A stretch of DNA of 14,941 bases, taken from positions 1 through 14,941 of the forward strand of contig JAFNUH010000017.1 of assembly GCA_017384185.1 (NCBI GenBank). Direction: 5' to 3'. Of this stretch, positions 1 through 7,140 are shown in pieces. The notes beneath the pieces are model-generated. The model was not told where the DNA came from. It saw nothing but the letters and a program-made list of their open reading frames with translations, and made no database searches. The DNA comes from Alistipes sp. GTDB lineage: Bacteria; Bacteroidota; Bacteroidia; Bacteroidales; Rikenellaceae. Positions within the stretch are counted from its first letter, which is position 1. Each line of letters starts with the position of its first letter. The position numbers and the translations under genes are program-made.

Positions 1-13
1 CCTGCGAAGCAGG
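1..13. other. Short GAA-loop hairpin at window edge
   Basis: The first 13 bases form a perfect 5-bp stem with a GAA loop (CCTGC-GAA-GCAGG). The loop and inner stem match the tip of the REPIN right arm found elsewhere in the window (CTGC-GAA-GCAG), and a REPIN copy begins 33 bases further on. It may be the remnant of another REP half cut by the window edge, but it is too short to be sure. Confidence 0.3.
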
Positions 14-46
14 ATTAAAGATAGGCTGACGCACGTGAATTATCCC

Positions 47-179
47 ACGTCATACCCCGCTGCATAGCAGCGATGGGTATCCTCGGGGAGGAGAGCGTGA
101 TGGCGTTTGACTATGGGATTGCGTGATGGCGTTTGACTGGAGGATTGCCTTCGCCACCTGCGGTGTCGGGCAATGACGT
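47..179 (-). repeat. REPIN-like element, copy 1 (inverted, expanded)
   Basis: This is the 133-bp copy of a dispersed element also found at 5648-5754 and 12219-12325, here on the opposite strand. Both ends carry ACGTCAT in inverted orientation. Each end begins a bulged hairpin: at the left, stems 52-57/74-79 and 58-63/67-72 around an ATA loop; at the right, the GGTG/CACC hairpin with the outer GGCAAT/ATTGCC stem. It is 26 bp longer than the other copies because part of the central spacer is duplicated. Its right-arm loop (TAT in element orientation) differs from the TTC of the other two copies. The inverted pair of REP-like arms is the layout of a REPIN, a non-autonomous element normally moved by a RAYT transposase. 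No such gene is in the window, so mobility is inferred. Confidence 0.85.
95..146 (-). repeat. 26-bp tandem duplication inside REPIN copy 1
   Basis: Two head-to-tail 26-bp units (95-120 and 121-146) both begin GCGTGATGGCGTTTGACT and end GGATT. They differ only in the three bases before GGATT (ATG against GGA). The other two REPIN copies have one unit, so this is a local expansion of the spacer next to the left arm, probably by slippage or unequal recombination. Confidence 0.9.
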
Positions 180-196
180 AATAAGAAAAAGATAAA

Positions 197-241
197 ATAT
201 AACTCTTATAACACCCATAATTCCTATAACACTTATTTATA
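197..241 (+). repeat. Degenerate 9-bp repeat array A
   Basis: Five consecutive 9-base units can be read in register: ATATAACTC, TTATAACAC, CCATAATTC, CTATAACAC and TTATTTATA. The same family recurs at 5603-5638 (four near-perfect units, other strand) and 13986-14048. The array starts 17 bp beyond REPIN copy 1, on the side of its GGTG-containing arm, and lies about 75 bp upstream of the promoter boxes of the phosphate transporter gene. Function unknown. Confidence 0.65.
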
Positions 242-314
242 TTCAGCGAGTTACATCACGCCCCTTGCGAGCCTCGGCTTTTCGTTAAATAAACGTTAAT
301 AATGGTAATATGAT

Positions 315-345
315 GTTGTGATTTGGCATAGATATATTATCTTTG
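315..345 (+). promoter_or_regulatory. Bacteroidota-type promoter for the PiT gene
   Basis: A -33 box GTTG (315-318) and a -7 box TATCTTTG (338-345) are separated by 19 bp. They match the Bacteroidota housekeeping sigma consensus TTTG, N19-21, TAnnTTTG. Transcription would start near 352 and give a leader of about 45 bases. The leader contains a possible small hairpin at 360-381 (CCCT/AGGG outer stem, ACG/CGT inner stem). The promoter assignment is from consensus match only. Confidence 0.72.
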
Positions 346-397
346 GAAACAGAAATGCGCCCTAAACGCCAGGCGTGAGGGACGAAACTACTTAATT

Positions 398-2626
398 ATG
401 AGCGTGTTATACACTGTAATGCTTGCCGTGTTAGCCATTTTGGCTATCTCGGGACTCTATGTCGGCGTGACAAACGACGCCGTAAACTTCCTTAACGCAG
501 CTATCGGCTCAAAGGTAGCCAAGATGCGTACAATCCTCACCGTTGCTACGGTGGGTATCATCGTCGGCGTAATGACCTCATCGGGTATGATGGAGGTTGC
601 ACGTAGCGGTATGTTCAACCCCGCACTCTTCACCTTCCACGAGATTATGATTCTCTACGTGAGTGTGATGTTTGCCAACGTTATCCTGTTGGATATCTAC
701 AACTCGCTGGGTCTGCCCACCTCGACCACCGTTGCGCTGGTCTTCTCGTTGCTGGGTGCCGCAATCGCCGTATCGTTGTATAAGATTTCGGGCGACCCCT
801 CGCTCACAATCGGCTCGCTGGGCGGGTTTATCAATACCACACGTGCTATGGGTGTGATTTCGGCAATTCTGTTGTCGGTGCTTATCGCATTCATCTTCGG
901 TACGCTAATTATGTGGGTATCACGCCTTTTGTTCACCTTCCGCTACTTCTCAATCTTCCGTAAGGCGGGTGCTATGTGGTGTGGTTTTTCGTTCACAGCT
1001 ATCGCATATTTCGCTGTATTCAAGGCTTTGAAGGGCGTTCTGTCGGGCACCGCAATGTACACTTGGATTAGCGATAATCTCTTGCTTGCACTTGTTATCT
1101 GCTGGTTGGTCTGCACCGTTGTGCTCTTCTTCTTGCAGATGTTCCGTGTGAATATCCTCCGTATAAACATCCTCTTGGGTACCTTCGCATTGGCTTTGGC
1201 ATTTGCGGGTAACGACCTTGTGAACTTTATCGGTGTGCCCATCGCAGGTTTGGACGCTTATAAGATTGCAAGCGAGGCAGGCTCAACATCTATCCTGATG
1301 AGCGCCTTGAACGAGAATCTCCCTGCGCAGTTTATCTGGATTTTGCTCTCGGGTGTGATTATGGTTATCACCTTGTGGACATCTACCAAGTCGCTTAACG
1401 TATCGCAGACAGAGATTTCGTTGGCAGGTCACGGCGACGAGGTTGAGGGCGAGGTTAACTCAAATGTATTCTCACGCTCTATCGTGCGTGCCTCAATCGG
1501 CATCTCAAACTTCTTTGATAAGGTTATTCCTCAGCCGGTGCAGAACTACGTGAACAAGCGTTTCGAGTACGAGGATGTTGAGAAGAATGGCGCTCCCTAC
1601 GATAAGATTCGTGCCGTTGTGAACATCACAACTGCTGCGCTGCTTATCTCTGTGGGTACGTCGCTCAAGTTGCCCTTGTCAACAACATACGTATGTTTTA
1701 TGGTTGCTATGGGTTCATCGCTTGCGGATAAGGCGTGGGGTCGTGAGTCGGCTGTACACCGTATCTCGGGCGTTATGACCGTGGTTATGGGTTGGTTCGT
1801 AACGGGTATCGGTGCATTCCTCATCGCTATCGGCGTGGGCTTGTTGCTCATCTGGGGCGGCACAATCGCCTTCGTTATCGTTACCGTAGCCTGCGCATAT
1901 ATGCTTATCAAGAGTAACTTCATCGACGCTAAGAAGAAGGATTCAATGCCCGAGAAGGCTATCGCAAACGACACCGTAGATAGCGTTTTGGACGAGGTTT
2001 GCCAGATGATGAAGAGCTCAACACAGATCTACGACCGCACATTGGTGGCTGTCTTCAAGGAGGATCGTAAGGCGTTGAAGGAGCTTGTGCGTGAGTCGGG
2101 CGAGATGTACGACGAGTGCCACAAGATTAAGTATAGCCTTATGCCCGCATTGCGTAAGATGAAGGGCTCGGGTCTTGAGCTTTCGCTCTACTATATCCAG
2201 GTTGTGGATTACTTGAACGAGATGGCTAAGGCGCTGGTACACATCACCCGCCCCGCCTTCGACCACATCGACAACAACCATAAGGGTCTCTCGGAGCAGC
2301 AGATATCTGACCTTAAGCATATCAACGACGACGTGGCAGAGATTTACGGTAGCATCAACCGTATGATTACCGAGAACGACTTTGCCGACATCGATGTTGT
2401 CTTGACTATGCGTGACGAGTTGTTCGAGCGCATCGCCGCAACAACAAAGTCGGAGCTTGTGCGTATCAACGCTGGCGAGGGTAACACCAAGGCAAGTATG
2501 TTCTACCTCACCGTCTTGAGCGAGACCAAGGCTATGGTGCTCCAGGCACGTAACCTCTTGAAGGCTCAGCGCTACTTCCTCGAGCACGCTGGTGTGCAGA
2601 AGAACTGGACTCAGGTAGGTCGATAA
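398..2626 (+). CDS. PiT-family inorganic phosphate transporter with C-terminal PhoU-like domain
   Basis: This 742-residue inner-membrane protein belongs to the PiT family of cation-coupled phosphate permeases. The first half of the family's inverted repeat has GVTNDAVNFLNAAIG at residues 23-37 and LPTSTTVALVFSLLGA near 105-120. The second half has AGNDLVNFIGVP near 270 and LKLPLSTTYVCFMVAMGSS near 422-441. Many hydrophobic segments extend to about residue 510. The last roughly 220 residues are soluble and mostly helical with a PhoU-like pattern. PiT-PhoU fusions of about 740 residues are common in Bacteroidota; the PhoU part is thought to modulate transport, which is inference here. The gene stands alone on the plus strand behind a good promoter and ends at a hairpin terminator. 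Phosphate is the expected substrate, though sulfate or another anion cannot be excluded from sequence. Confidence 0.93.
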   Translation: MSVLYTVMLAVLAILAISGLYVGVTNDAVNFLNAAIGSKVAKMRTILTVATVGIIVGVMTSSGMMEVARSGMFNPALFTFHEIMILYVSVMFANVILLDIYNSLGLPTSTTVALVFSLLGAAIAVSLYKISGDPSLTIGSLGGFINTTRAMGVISAILLSVLIAFIFGTLIMWVSRLLFTFRYFSIFRKAGAMWCGFSFTAIAYFAVFKALKGVLSGTAMYTWISDNLLLALVICWLVCTVVLFFLQMFRVNILRINILLGTFALALAFAGNDLVNFIGVPIAGLDAYKIASEAGSTSILMSALNENLPAQFIWILLSGVIMVITLWTSTKSLNVSQTEISLAGHGDEVEGEVNSNVFSRSIVRASIGISNFFDKVIPQPVQNYVNKRFEYEDVEKNGAPYDKIRAVVNITTAALLISVGTSLKLPLSTTYVCFMVAMGSSLADKAWGRESAVHRISGVMTVVMGWFVTGIGAFLIAIGVGLLLIWGGTIAFVIVTVACAYMLIKSNFIDAKKKDSMPEKAIANDTVDSVLDEVCQMMKSSTQIYDRTLVAVFKEDRKALKELVRESGEMYDECHKIKYSLMPALRKMKGSGLELSLYYIQVVDYLNEMAKALVHITRPAFDHIDNNHKGLSEQQISDLKHINDDVAEIYGSINRMITENDFADIDVVLTMRDELFERIAATTKSELVRINAGEGNTKASMFYLTVLSETKAMVLQARNLLKAQRYFLEHAGVQKNWTQVGR

Positions 2627-2644
2627 GAGAAATTCTCTAATATA

Positions 2645-2674
2645 AAAAAAGGGTACCATCAGGTGCCCTTTTTT
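2645..2674. terminator. Bidirectional intrinsic terminator between convergent genes
   Basis: Six A, then GGGTACC, loop ATCA, GGTGCCC, then six T form a 13-bp stem with one T-G wobble and a 4-base loop. An A-tract on one side and a T-tract on the other let it work on both strands. It lies 18 bases after the phosphate transporter stop and 22 bases after the stop of the minus-strand S4 gene, so it probably ends both transcripts. Confidence 0.9.
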
Positions 2675-2696
2675 GTTATAATACCTTTTACGCCCC

Positions 2697-3098
2697 CTAC
2701 TCAAAATCCTCCTCGTCGAAATACATTCCATCCATCAGAGCATCTATCTCTCGGCGCTCCTTCTTTGTCGGGCGACCCGTGCCTCGCTCACGGAATACGA
2801 AGATTGTCTCACGTGGCGTGTGTAGCTTGTCGAGTTCCTCCTGCGGGGTGATGTTAAGACAATATTCGGGCACATTCTTCGCACCCTGTCGGCTCGACAC
2901 CAGCGCCAGCACCTTGTAACTATATGTCACGGGCATCTTCTTCACCGAAATTATATCGCCCTCCTTCACCTCACGTGACGGCTTGGCGTAGGCATCATTC
3001 ACCAGCACACGATTGTTGCGTATGGCATCTGCCGCATCCGAGCGGGTCTTGAACACTCGCACCGCCCAGAGATATTTATCTAATCGAATCTCGCTCAT
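2697..3098 (-). CDS. hslR: S4-domain RNA-binding protein, Hsp15 (HslR) family
   Basis: This 133-residue protein has the size of E. coli Hsp15. Residues 5-34 (RLDKYLWAVRVFKTRSDAA, then AIRNNRVLVN) are the S4 RNA-binding fold start with the characteristic RLDKxLWxxRxxKTR motif. A basic GRPTKKERRE segment near 107-116 also matches the family, and the tail is acidic. Hsp15 binds free 50S subunits that still carry a nascent chain and helps recycle stalled ribosomes; that role is known from E. coli and inferred here. It is the last gene of the minus-strand run, 68 bp after the lactonase, and ends at the shared terminator. The orthology to hslR is by motif and length only. Confidence 0.87.
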   Translation of the reverse strand: MSEIRLDKYLWAVRVFKTRSDAADAIRNNRVLVNDAYAKPSREVKEGDIISVKKMPVTYSYKVLALVSSRQGAKNVPEYCLNITPQEELDKLHTPRETIFVFRERGTGRPTKKERREIDALMDGMYFDEEDFE

Positions 3099-3132
3099 TT
3101 CCTTTACGTTATAAATAGTTTAACTCTATCTC

Positions 3133-3164
3133 GCTTCCGACTGCCACCTTGCGGCACGGGAACG
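3133..3164 (-). other. Possible mRNA hairpin between lactonase and S4 genes
   Basis: Directly after the lactonase stop codon, two nested 4-bp stems can form (TTCC/GGAA at 3135-3138/3159-3162 and TGCC/GGCA at 3142-3145/3153-3156) around a 7-base loop. No T-tract follows on the minus strand, so it is not a standard terminator. It resembles the GC-rich arm of the REPIN elements only loosely. Confidence 0.25.
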
Positions 3165-3166
3165 CT

Positions 3167-4225
3167 TTATTTCATCCACTTCAAACATACGGGGCGGCTA
3201 AGCTCCAGTCTTTCGCCCGTGAATTGCAACTCGCCCGTTGCGCTATCTCGGGCATAAACCTCCACGCTGTTGCTGTCACGTGCTGCCACAAGGAGATAAT
3301 CCCCCTCGGGCGTGAGGATAAAGTTGCGGGGATGCACTCCCGTCAGCGTATATCCCACCTTGCACAGCGTGCCATCCTCGCCAACACGAAATGTCGAGAT
3401 ACCATCCTCCTTTAGGCGGTTGCTGGCGTATAGGTATCGTCCGTCGGGCGAGAGGTGTATGTCGGCACATCCTTTGCCACCTACGCTATCCGATGCTATC
3501 GTCTGCTTGAGGCGCAAGCCCTGCGGCTCAATATCAAATACCGACACCGTGCCCGACAACTCGCCCAGCGCATACGCCACACGTCCATCCTTCGAGAATG
3601 CCATATGGCGAGGTCCTACGCCTGCGGGCAGTGCCGTGCGTGAAAGCTCCCTGTCGCCCTCAATCTGATATATCTCACTTCGTCCCAGGTCGGTGACATA
3701 TATCGATTTTTCGTCGGGCGCAACAAAGATGCCGTGTACGTGCGATCGTTGACCCTCCTTCGGCTCATACTTCTGCTCCACACCCTCGCCGAGCGTGCCA
3801 TCCTCCGCTATCTGAAAACGTGTCAGCGAGCCACCCGTGTAGTTTGCCGTGTAGGCATATCCGCCGTGCAGAGCCACGTAGCAGGGCGAAGCGCCATAGG
3901 TCGCCTTGCGTGAGATAGGCGTGAATCTATCCTTAGCCGCATCGTAGCGATAGGCGTTGAGTGCCGAGCCCTCGCTGCGACCGCCCTCACTTACGGCATA
4001 GAGGTATCTGCTATCCTCCGTGAGTGCCAAATATGATGGATTATCGACCTCGATAATCAGCTCTGCCGCCGAGAGCTTCCCCTCTGCCGCATCAAACTGC
4101 GTGCGATAGATGCCACGACTGCCGTCGTTGGTGTATGTGCCAATGAGTAGCGTCAGAGGCTTAGGCTCTGTCGCCGAGCACGCCACAGCCATCGCCGTGA
4201 CGATAAGTGCAATGATACGTCTCAT
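3167..4225 (-). CDS. Lactonase-family beta-propeller protein (6-phosphogluconolactonase YbhE type), predicted lipoprotein
   Basis: The 352-residue protein belongs to the seven-bladed beta-propeller lactonase family that includes E. coli Pgl/YbhE. Family features seen are LIGTYTNDGSRGIY at 27-40, NPSYLALTEDSRYLYAVSE at 62-80, VHGIFVAPD at 163-171, GPRHMAFSKDGRVAYALGE at 204-222, IHLSPDGRYLYASNR at 256-270, and HPRNFILTPEGDYLLVAARD at 298-317. Residues 1-16 form a short signal peptide ending in AVAC with Cys16, so a lipoprotein facing the periplasm or cell surface is likely. A secreted enzyme would not act on cytosolic 6-phosphogluconolactone, so the true substrate is uncertain. The start ATG lies 4 bp after the ftsW stop, implying co-transcription. 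An AAGGAGG stretch sits upstream within the last ftsW codons, which is unusual for Bacteroidota. Confidence 0.85.
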   Translation of the reverse strand: MRRIIALIVTAMAVACSATEPKPLTLLIGTYTNDGSRGIYRTQFDAAEGKLSAAELIIEVDNPSYLALTEDSRYLYAVSEGGRSEGSALNAYRYDAAKDRFTPISRKATYGASPCYVALHGGYAYTANYTGGSLTRFQIAEDGTLGEGVEQKYEPKEGQRSHVHGIFVAPDEKSIYVTDLGRSEIYQIEGDRELSRTALPAGVGPRHMAFSKDGRVAYALGELSGTVSVFDIEPQGLRLKQTIASDSVGGKGCADIHLSPDGRYLYASNRLKEDGISTFRVGEDGTLCKVGYTLTGVHPRNFILTPEGDYLLVAARDSNSVEVYARDSATGELQFTGERLELSRPVCLKWMK

Positions 4226-4229
4226 ATTA

Positions 4230-5582
4230 TTAATCCTCCTCCTTGTATGAGTTCTCGATATTCTGACGGCTGACGCTCAGAATCATTCCCAATCCTATCG
4301 ATGTGAAGAGTAGTGACGAGCCACCACGTGAGATAAGCGGCAGGGGCTGTCCCGTCTCGGGCAGGATGTTCACCGCCACCATAATGTGCAGCAACGCCTG
4401 ACCCGTTATCAGTAACGCTATGCCGAGCGAGAGCAGCGAGGGGTACTTCTTGGGACATTGGCGGAAAATCTCTATCGCACGGAAGAAGACCCATACGTAG
4501 AGTGCCACCAGAATCATAGCTATGACGATGCCGTACTCCTCGACAAAGAATGCGAAGGCGTAGTCGCTCTCGGGGTGTGTCATCTCCACACGCACGCTGC
4601 TCTGACCCGCACCACGACCCATAATGCCACCGTTGTAGATGGCAATCATCGAGCGCTCGGTGTCGCTCAAATCCTGCACCTCAATCTTGGTGCGGTCCTG
4701 AGTCCATACGTCCACCCAGGTCGAGATACGTCCTCCTGCCGTGTGGCTACGACCCAATCCCATCAGTGCGACCAGCGCAGCGCCCGCCACAGCCCAGCCT
4801 ACGATGCGGAAAATCTCACGCCAGCTCACACGCCCGATGAAGAGCATCACCAGCGATATGCCAAAGACCAGCACCGCCGATGAGGTGTGCGCCGGCATAA
4901 TAACCATACACGAGAGCACGATAGGCAGGAATATAGGCAATCCGCCCTGCTGCCAGATGCGGCGTTGCTTGGGGTTTTTCCACCACGTCCAGAACTTTAG
5001 CGAGGGGACAATCTGCATCGTGGCAATCTTCGATTGGCGGTCGCCAAGCACACGTGCCAGATACATAATTATCGCCACCTTGAGCATCTCGGAGGGCTGG
5101 AACTGAAATCCTGCGATGTTTATCCAGCGTGCTGCTCCGTTGATTGATGCCGTGCCGACGAAATATACCGCTAACGTCAGACCTAACGCCCCGAAGAATA
5201 CGAGGTAGGTTACACGGCGGTAGAAGTCGCTGTTGAAACGATGTGTGGCAAAGAGTGCTATGATGCAGATGGCGAGCGTCCATAACTGCGTATTCAAAAA
5301 CTCCGATGTCGAGGAGCTCGACGAGGGCATATACGCCATCTTTGCCGTCGATGAATAGACTACCAGCACCGATATGGTCATCAGTGCCGTGATGATAATC
5401 CACAGCACACGGTCGCCACCAAACAGACGTTTGATGGTCTCCACCCAGCCACTCGGCTGCGTGATGGTGTTATCCACCATATCGCTACGCACCGCCACAT
5501 CGTCACCCTCGGCTATCGCCTCACGTGCCTGAGCTGTGGTTCGTTCACGCACAATATGCTTGCTGTAATCTATCTCTGACAT
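4230..5582 (-). CDS. ftsW: FtsW, SEDS-family peptidoglycan glycosyltransferase of the divisome
   Basis: The 450-residue membrane protein polymerises lipid II into glycan strands at the septum together with FtsI. SEDS features seen are GAARWINIAGFQFQPSEMLK at 149-168, the GRGAGQSSVR loop at 322-331, HPESDYAFAFFVEEYG at 336-351 with Asp340 as the predicted catalytic aspartate, and GQPLPLISRGGSSLL at 411-425. The dcw context makes FtsW likelier than RodA. The first membrane helix begins near residue 58, after a hydrophilic N-terminal extension of about 55 residues that is longer than in most FtsW proteins. The start is supported by an in-frame TAA two codons upstream; Met35 is a possible internal alternative. 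A 9-bp repeat array and a REPIN fill the 197-bp gap to murD, while the next gene downstream is only 4 bp away. Confidence 0.93.
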   Translation of the reverse strand: MSEIDYSKHIVRERTTAQAREAIAEGDDVAVRSDMVDNTITQPSGWVETIKRLFGGDRVLWIIITALMTISVLVVYSSTAKMAYMPSSSSSTSEFLNTQLWTLAICIIALFATHRFNSDFYRRVTYLVFFGALGLTLAVYFVGTASINGAARWINIAGFQFQPSEMLKVAIIMYLARVLGDRQSKIATMQIVPSLKFWTWWKNPKQRRIWQQGGLPIFLPIVLSCMVIMPAHTSSAVLVFGISLVMLFIGRVSWREIFRIVGWAVAGAALVALMGLGRSHTAGGRISTWVDVWTQDRTKIEVQDLSDTERSMIAIYNGGIMGRGAGQSSVRVEMTHPESDYAFAFFVEEYGIVIAMILVALYVWVFFRAIEIFRQCPKKYPSLLSLGIALLITGQALLHIMVAVNILPETGQPLPLISRGGSSLLFTSIGLGMILSVSRQNIENSYKEED

Positions 5583-5602
5583 TTTTTATTGTTGTTGTAT
5601 AG

Positions 5603-5638
5603 GTGTTATAAGTGTTATGGGTGTTATAAGTGTTATAA
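5603..5638 (-). repeat. 9-bp tandem repeat array B
   Basis: Four contiguous 9-base units on the plus strand read GTGTTATAA, GTGTTATGG, GTGTTATAA and GTGTTATAA. On the minus strand, the sense strand for ftsW, the unit reads TTATAACAC, as in array A. The array ends about 20 bp before the ftsW start codon and lies 9 bp from REPIN copy 2. An in-frame stop between it and ftsW shows it is not part of that coding region. Confidence 0.9.
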
Positions 5639-5647
5639 GTTTTCTTT

Positions 5648-5754
5648 ACGTCATTGCCCGACACCGTAGGTGGCGAAGGCAATCCTCCAGTCAAACGCCA
5701 TCACGCTCTCTTCCCCGAGGATACCCATCGCTGCTTCGCAGCGGGGTATGACGT
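5648..5754 (+). repeat. REPIN-like element, copy 2 (murD-ftsW gap)
   Basis: This is the 107-bp reference copy. The left arm is ACGTC, outer stem 5653-5658/5678-5683 (ATTGCC/GGCAAT), an AA bulge, and inner stem 5659-5665/5669-5675 (one A-G mismatch) with a GTA loop. The right arm is its mirror: outer stem 5721-5726/5744-5749 (ATACCC/GGGTAT), an AT bulge, and inner stem 5729-5734/5738-5743 (CGCTGC/GCAGCG) with a TTC loop, then GACGT. A 33-bp spacer separates the arms. It differs from copy 3 at four positions. It lies between murD and ftsW, so both hairpins should appear in the operon mRNA. Eight T follow on the plus strand, but that is antisense to the operon. Confidence 0.92.
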
Positions 5755-5779
5755 TTTTTTTCGTGCGTTATCCTATATT

Positions 5780-7138
5780 TTATCTTAACACCTTCTCCTT
5801 TACCCACTGCTTGAACAACTCGCCTCGCTGCTCGTAGTTCTTGAACAGATCGAAACTTGCGCAGGCGGGTGAGAGCAGCACCGTGTCGCCCTCGACGGCA
5901 ATATCTCGTGCGGCACACATAGCCTCATCGAGTGACGAGGTGCTAACAATCTTGGGCACAACGCCCTCGAACTCTCGCTGCAACTTTTCGTTATCCAAGC
6001 CCATACATACGAGCGCCTTCACCTTCTCTCGTGCAAAAGCCTTCAGCGGCGTGTAGTCGTTACCCTTGTCCGTTCCGCCCGCAATCCACACCACGGGGCG
6101 TGTCATACTCTCCAAGGCGTACCACACCGAATCCACGTTCGTAGCCTTCGAGTCGTTTATCCACTCCACGCCATCCTTTTCGCCAGCAGGCTCCAGACGG
6201 TGCTCCACGGGCGAGAACTCATATATCGAGCGCTCTATCTGCTCAGGCTCCACGCCCGCCGCCAGCGTCGCCAAGGCTGCCGCCATAGCGTTGTAGGCGT
6301 TGTGGAGTCCCTTTATCTTCATCTTTGCGGTGTCGATAGTAACCGAACGCTTGCCCACACGTGCCGTGAACTCGCCACCAGTAAGGAAGGCATCGCCCGC
6401 ACCACTCGCCACGGCTGCATTTGCCGCAAAGGGCAGCAGTCGCTGACGCATCTCGGTGCGCTTCTCCAACTCGGCGGCTATCACCTCGTCGTCTGCCGAG
6501 TAGATAAATGCCGAACGTGAGTGCTGGTTCTGCGTTATGCGCATCTTTGAATCGACATAGTTCTGGAAGCAGTAGTCGTAGCGGTCGAGGTGGTCGGGCG
6601 TGATGTTCATCAACACCGCCACGTCGGCACGGAAGTCGTACATACCGTCCAGCTGGAACGAGCTTAGCTCCAGCACATACCAATCATACTCGGCGGTTGC
6701 CACCTGATAGGCGAAGCTCTCGCCGATGTTGCCTCCGAGTGCTACGTTTACGCCCGCATCGCACATTATCTTGTAGATGAGTGACGTTGTCGTGGTCTTG
6801 CCGTTCGAGCCTGTGATGCAGATGGTGCGTGCCTTGCCCATATACTTCGCTGCAAACTCCATCTCCGAGATTATGGGCGTGCCCTTTGCTCGCAGAGCCT
6901 TCACCGCCTCCGCCTTCTCGGGTATGCCGGGCGACTTGACAACCACGTCGGCAGCCAATATGCGCTCCATCGAGTGGTTGCCCTGCTCCCACTCTACGCC
7001 CCACTCATCGAGAATCGTTGCGTAGCGCTCAGCCACACGACCTGCATCTGAGAGAAAGACATCATAACCTCTCTTCTTGGCGAGCACCGCCGAGCCGTAG
7101 CCGCTGATGCCGCCACCTAAAACGACAACTTTTTTCAT
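5780..7138 (-). CDS. murD: UDP-N-acetylmuramoyl-L-alanine--D-glutamate ligase MurD
   Basis: This cytoplasmic ATP-dependent ligase adds D-glutamate to UDP-MurNAc-L-Ala. The 452-residue length is normal for MurD. The N-terminal Rossmann-like domain starts VVVLGGGISGYGSA (4-17). The ATP loop is ITGSNGKTT at 108-116. Lys198 in the YVDSKMRI segment is the predicted carbamylated lysine. HNAYNAMAA is at 279-287, EHRLEPAG at 312-319, and NDSKATNVDSVWYAL at 328-342, a strong MurD hallmark. The start lies 2 bp after the mraY stop. Downstream, the gap to ftsW is long and holds REPIN copy 2. The family assignment is secure. Confidence 0.97.
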   Translation of the reverse strand: MKKVVVLGGGISGYGSAVLAKKRGYDVFLSDAGRVAERYATILDEWGVEWEQGNHSMERILAADVVVKSPGIPEKAEAVKALRAKGTPIISEMEFAAKYMGKARTICITGSNGKTTTTSLIYKIMCDAGVNVALGGNIGESFAYQVATAEYDWYVLELSSFQLDGMYDFRADVAVLMNITPDHLDRYDYCFQNYVDSKMRITQNQHSRSAFIYSADDEVIAAELEKRTEMRQRLLPFAANAAVASGAGDAFLTGGEFTARVGKRSVTIDTAKMKIKGLHNAYNAMAAALATLAAGVEPEQIERSIYEFSPVEHRLEPAGEKDGVEWINDSKATNVDSVWYALESMTRPVVWIAGGTDKGNDYTPLKAFAREKVKALVCMGLDNEKLQREFEGVVPKIVSTSSLDEAMCAARDIAVEGDTVLLSPACASFDLFKNYEQRGELFKQWVKEKVLR

Positions 7139-7140
7139 CT

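Noticed and set aside
197..241. CRISPR array
   Set aside because: Units are 9 bp, contiguous and degenerate, with no spacers and no cas genes nearby.
2018..2731. 237-residue open frame antisense to the phosphate transporter
   Set aside because: It is a shadow of the PiT coding frame; it crosses the terminator and has no recognisable family motif.
3182..3189. TATGTTTG on the minus strand as a -7 box for the S4 gene
   Set aside because: It is a perfect -7 match but lies in lactonase codons and has no -33 TTG at the right distance.
5722..5760. Hairpin followed by eight T after REPIN copy 2, like a terminator
   Set aside because: The T-run follows on the plus strand, antisense to the operon; in the sense direction no T-tract follows. 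It could at most stop antisense transcription.
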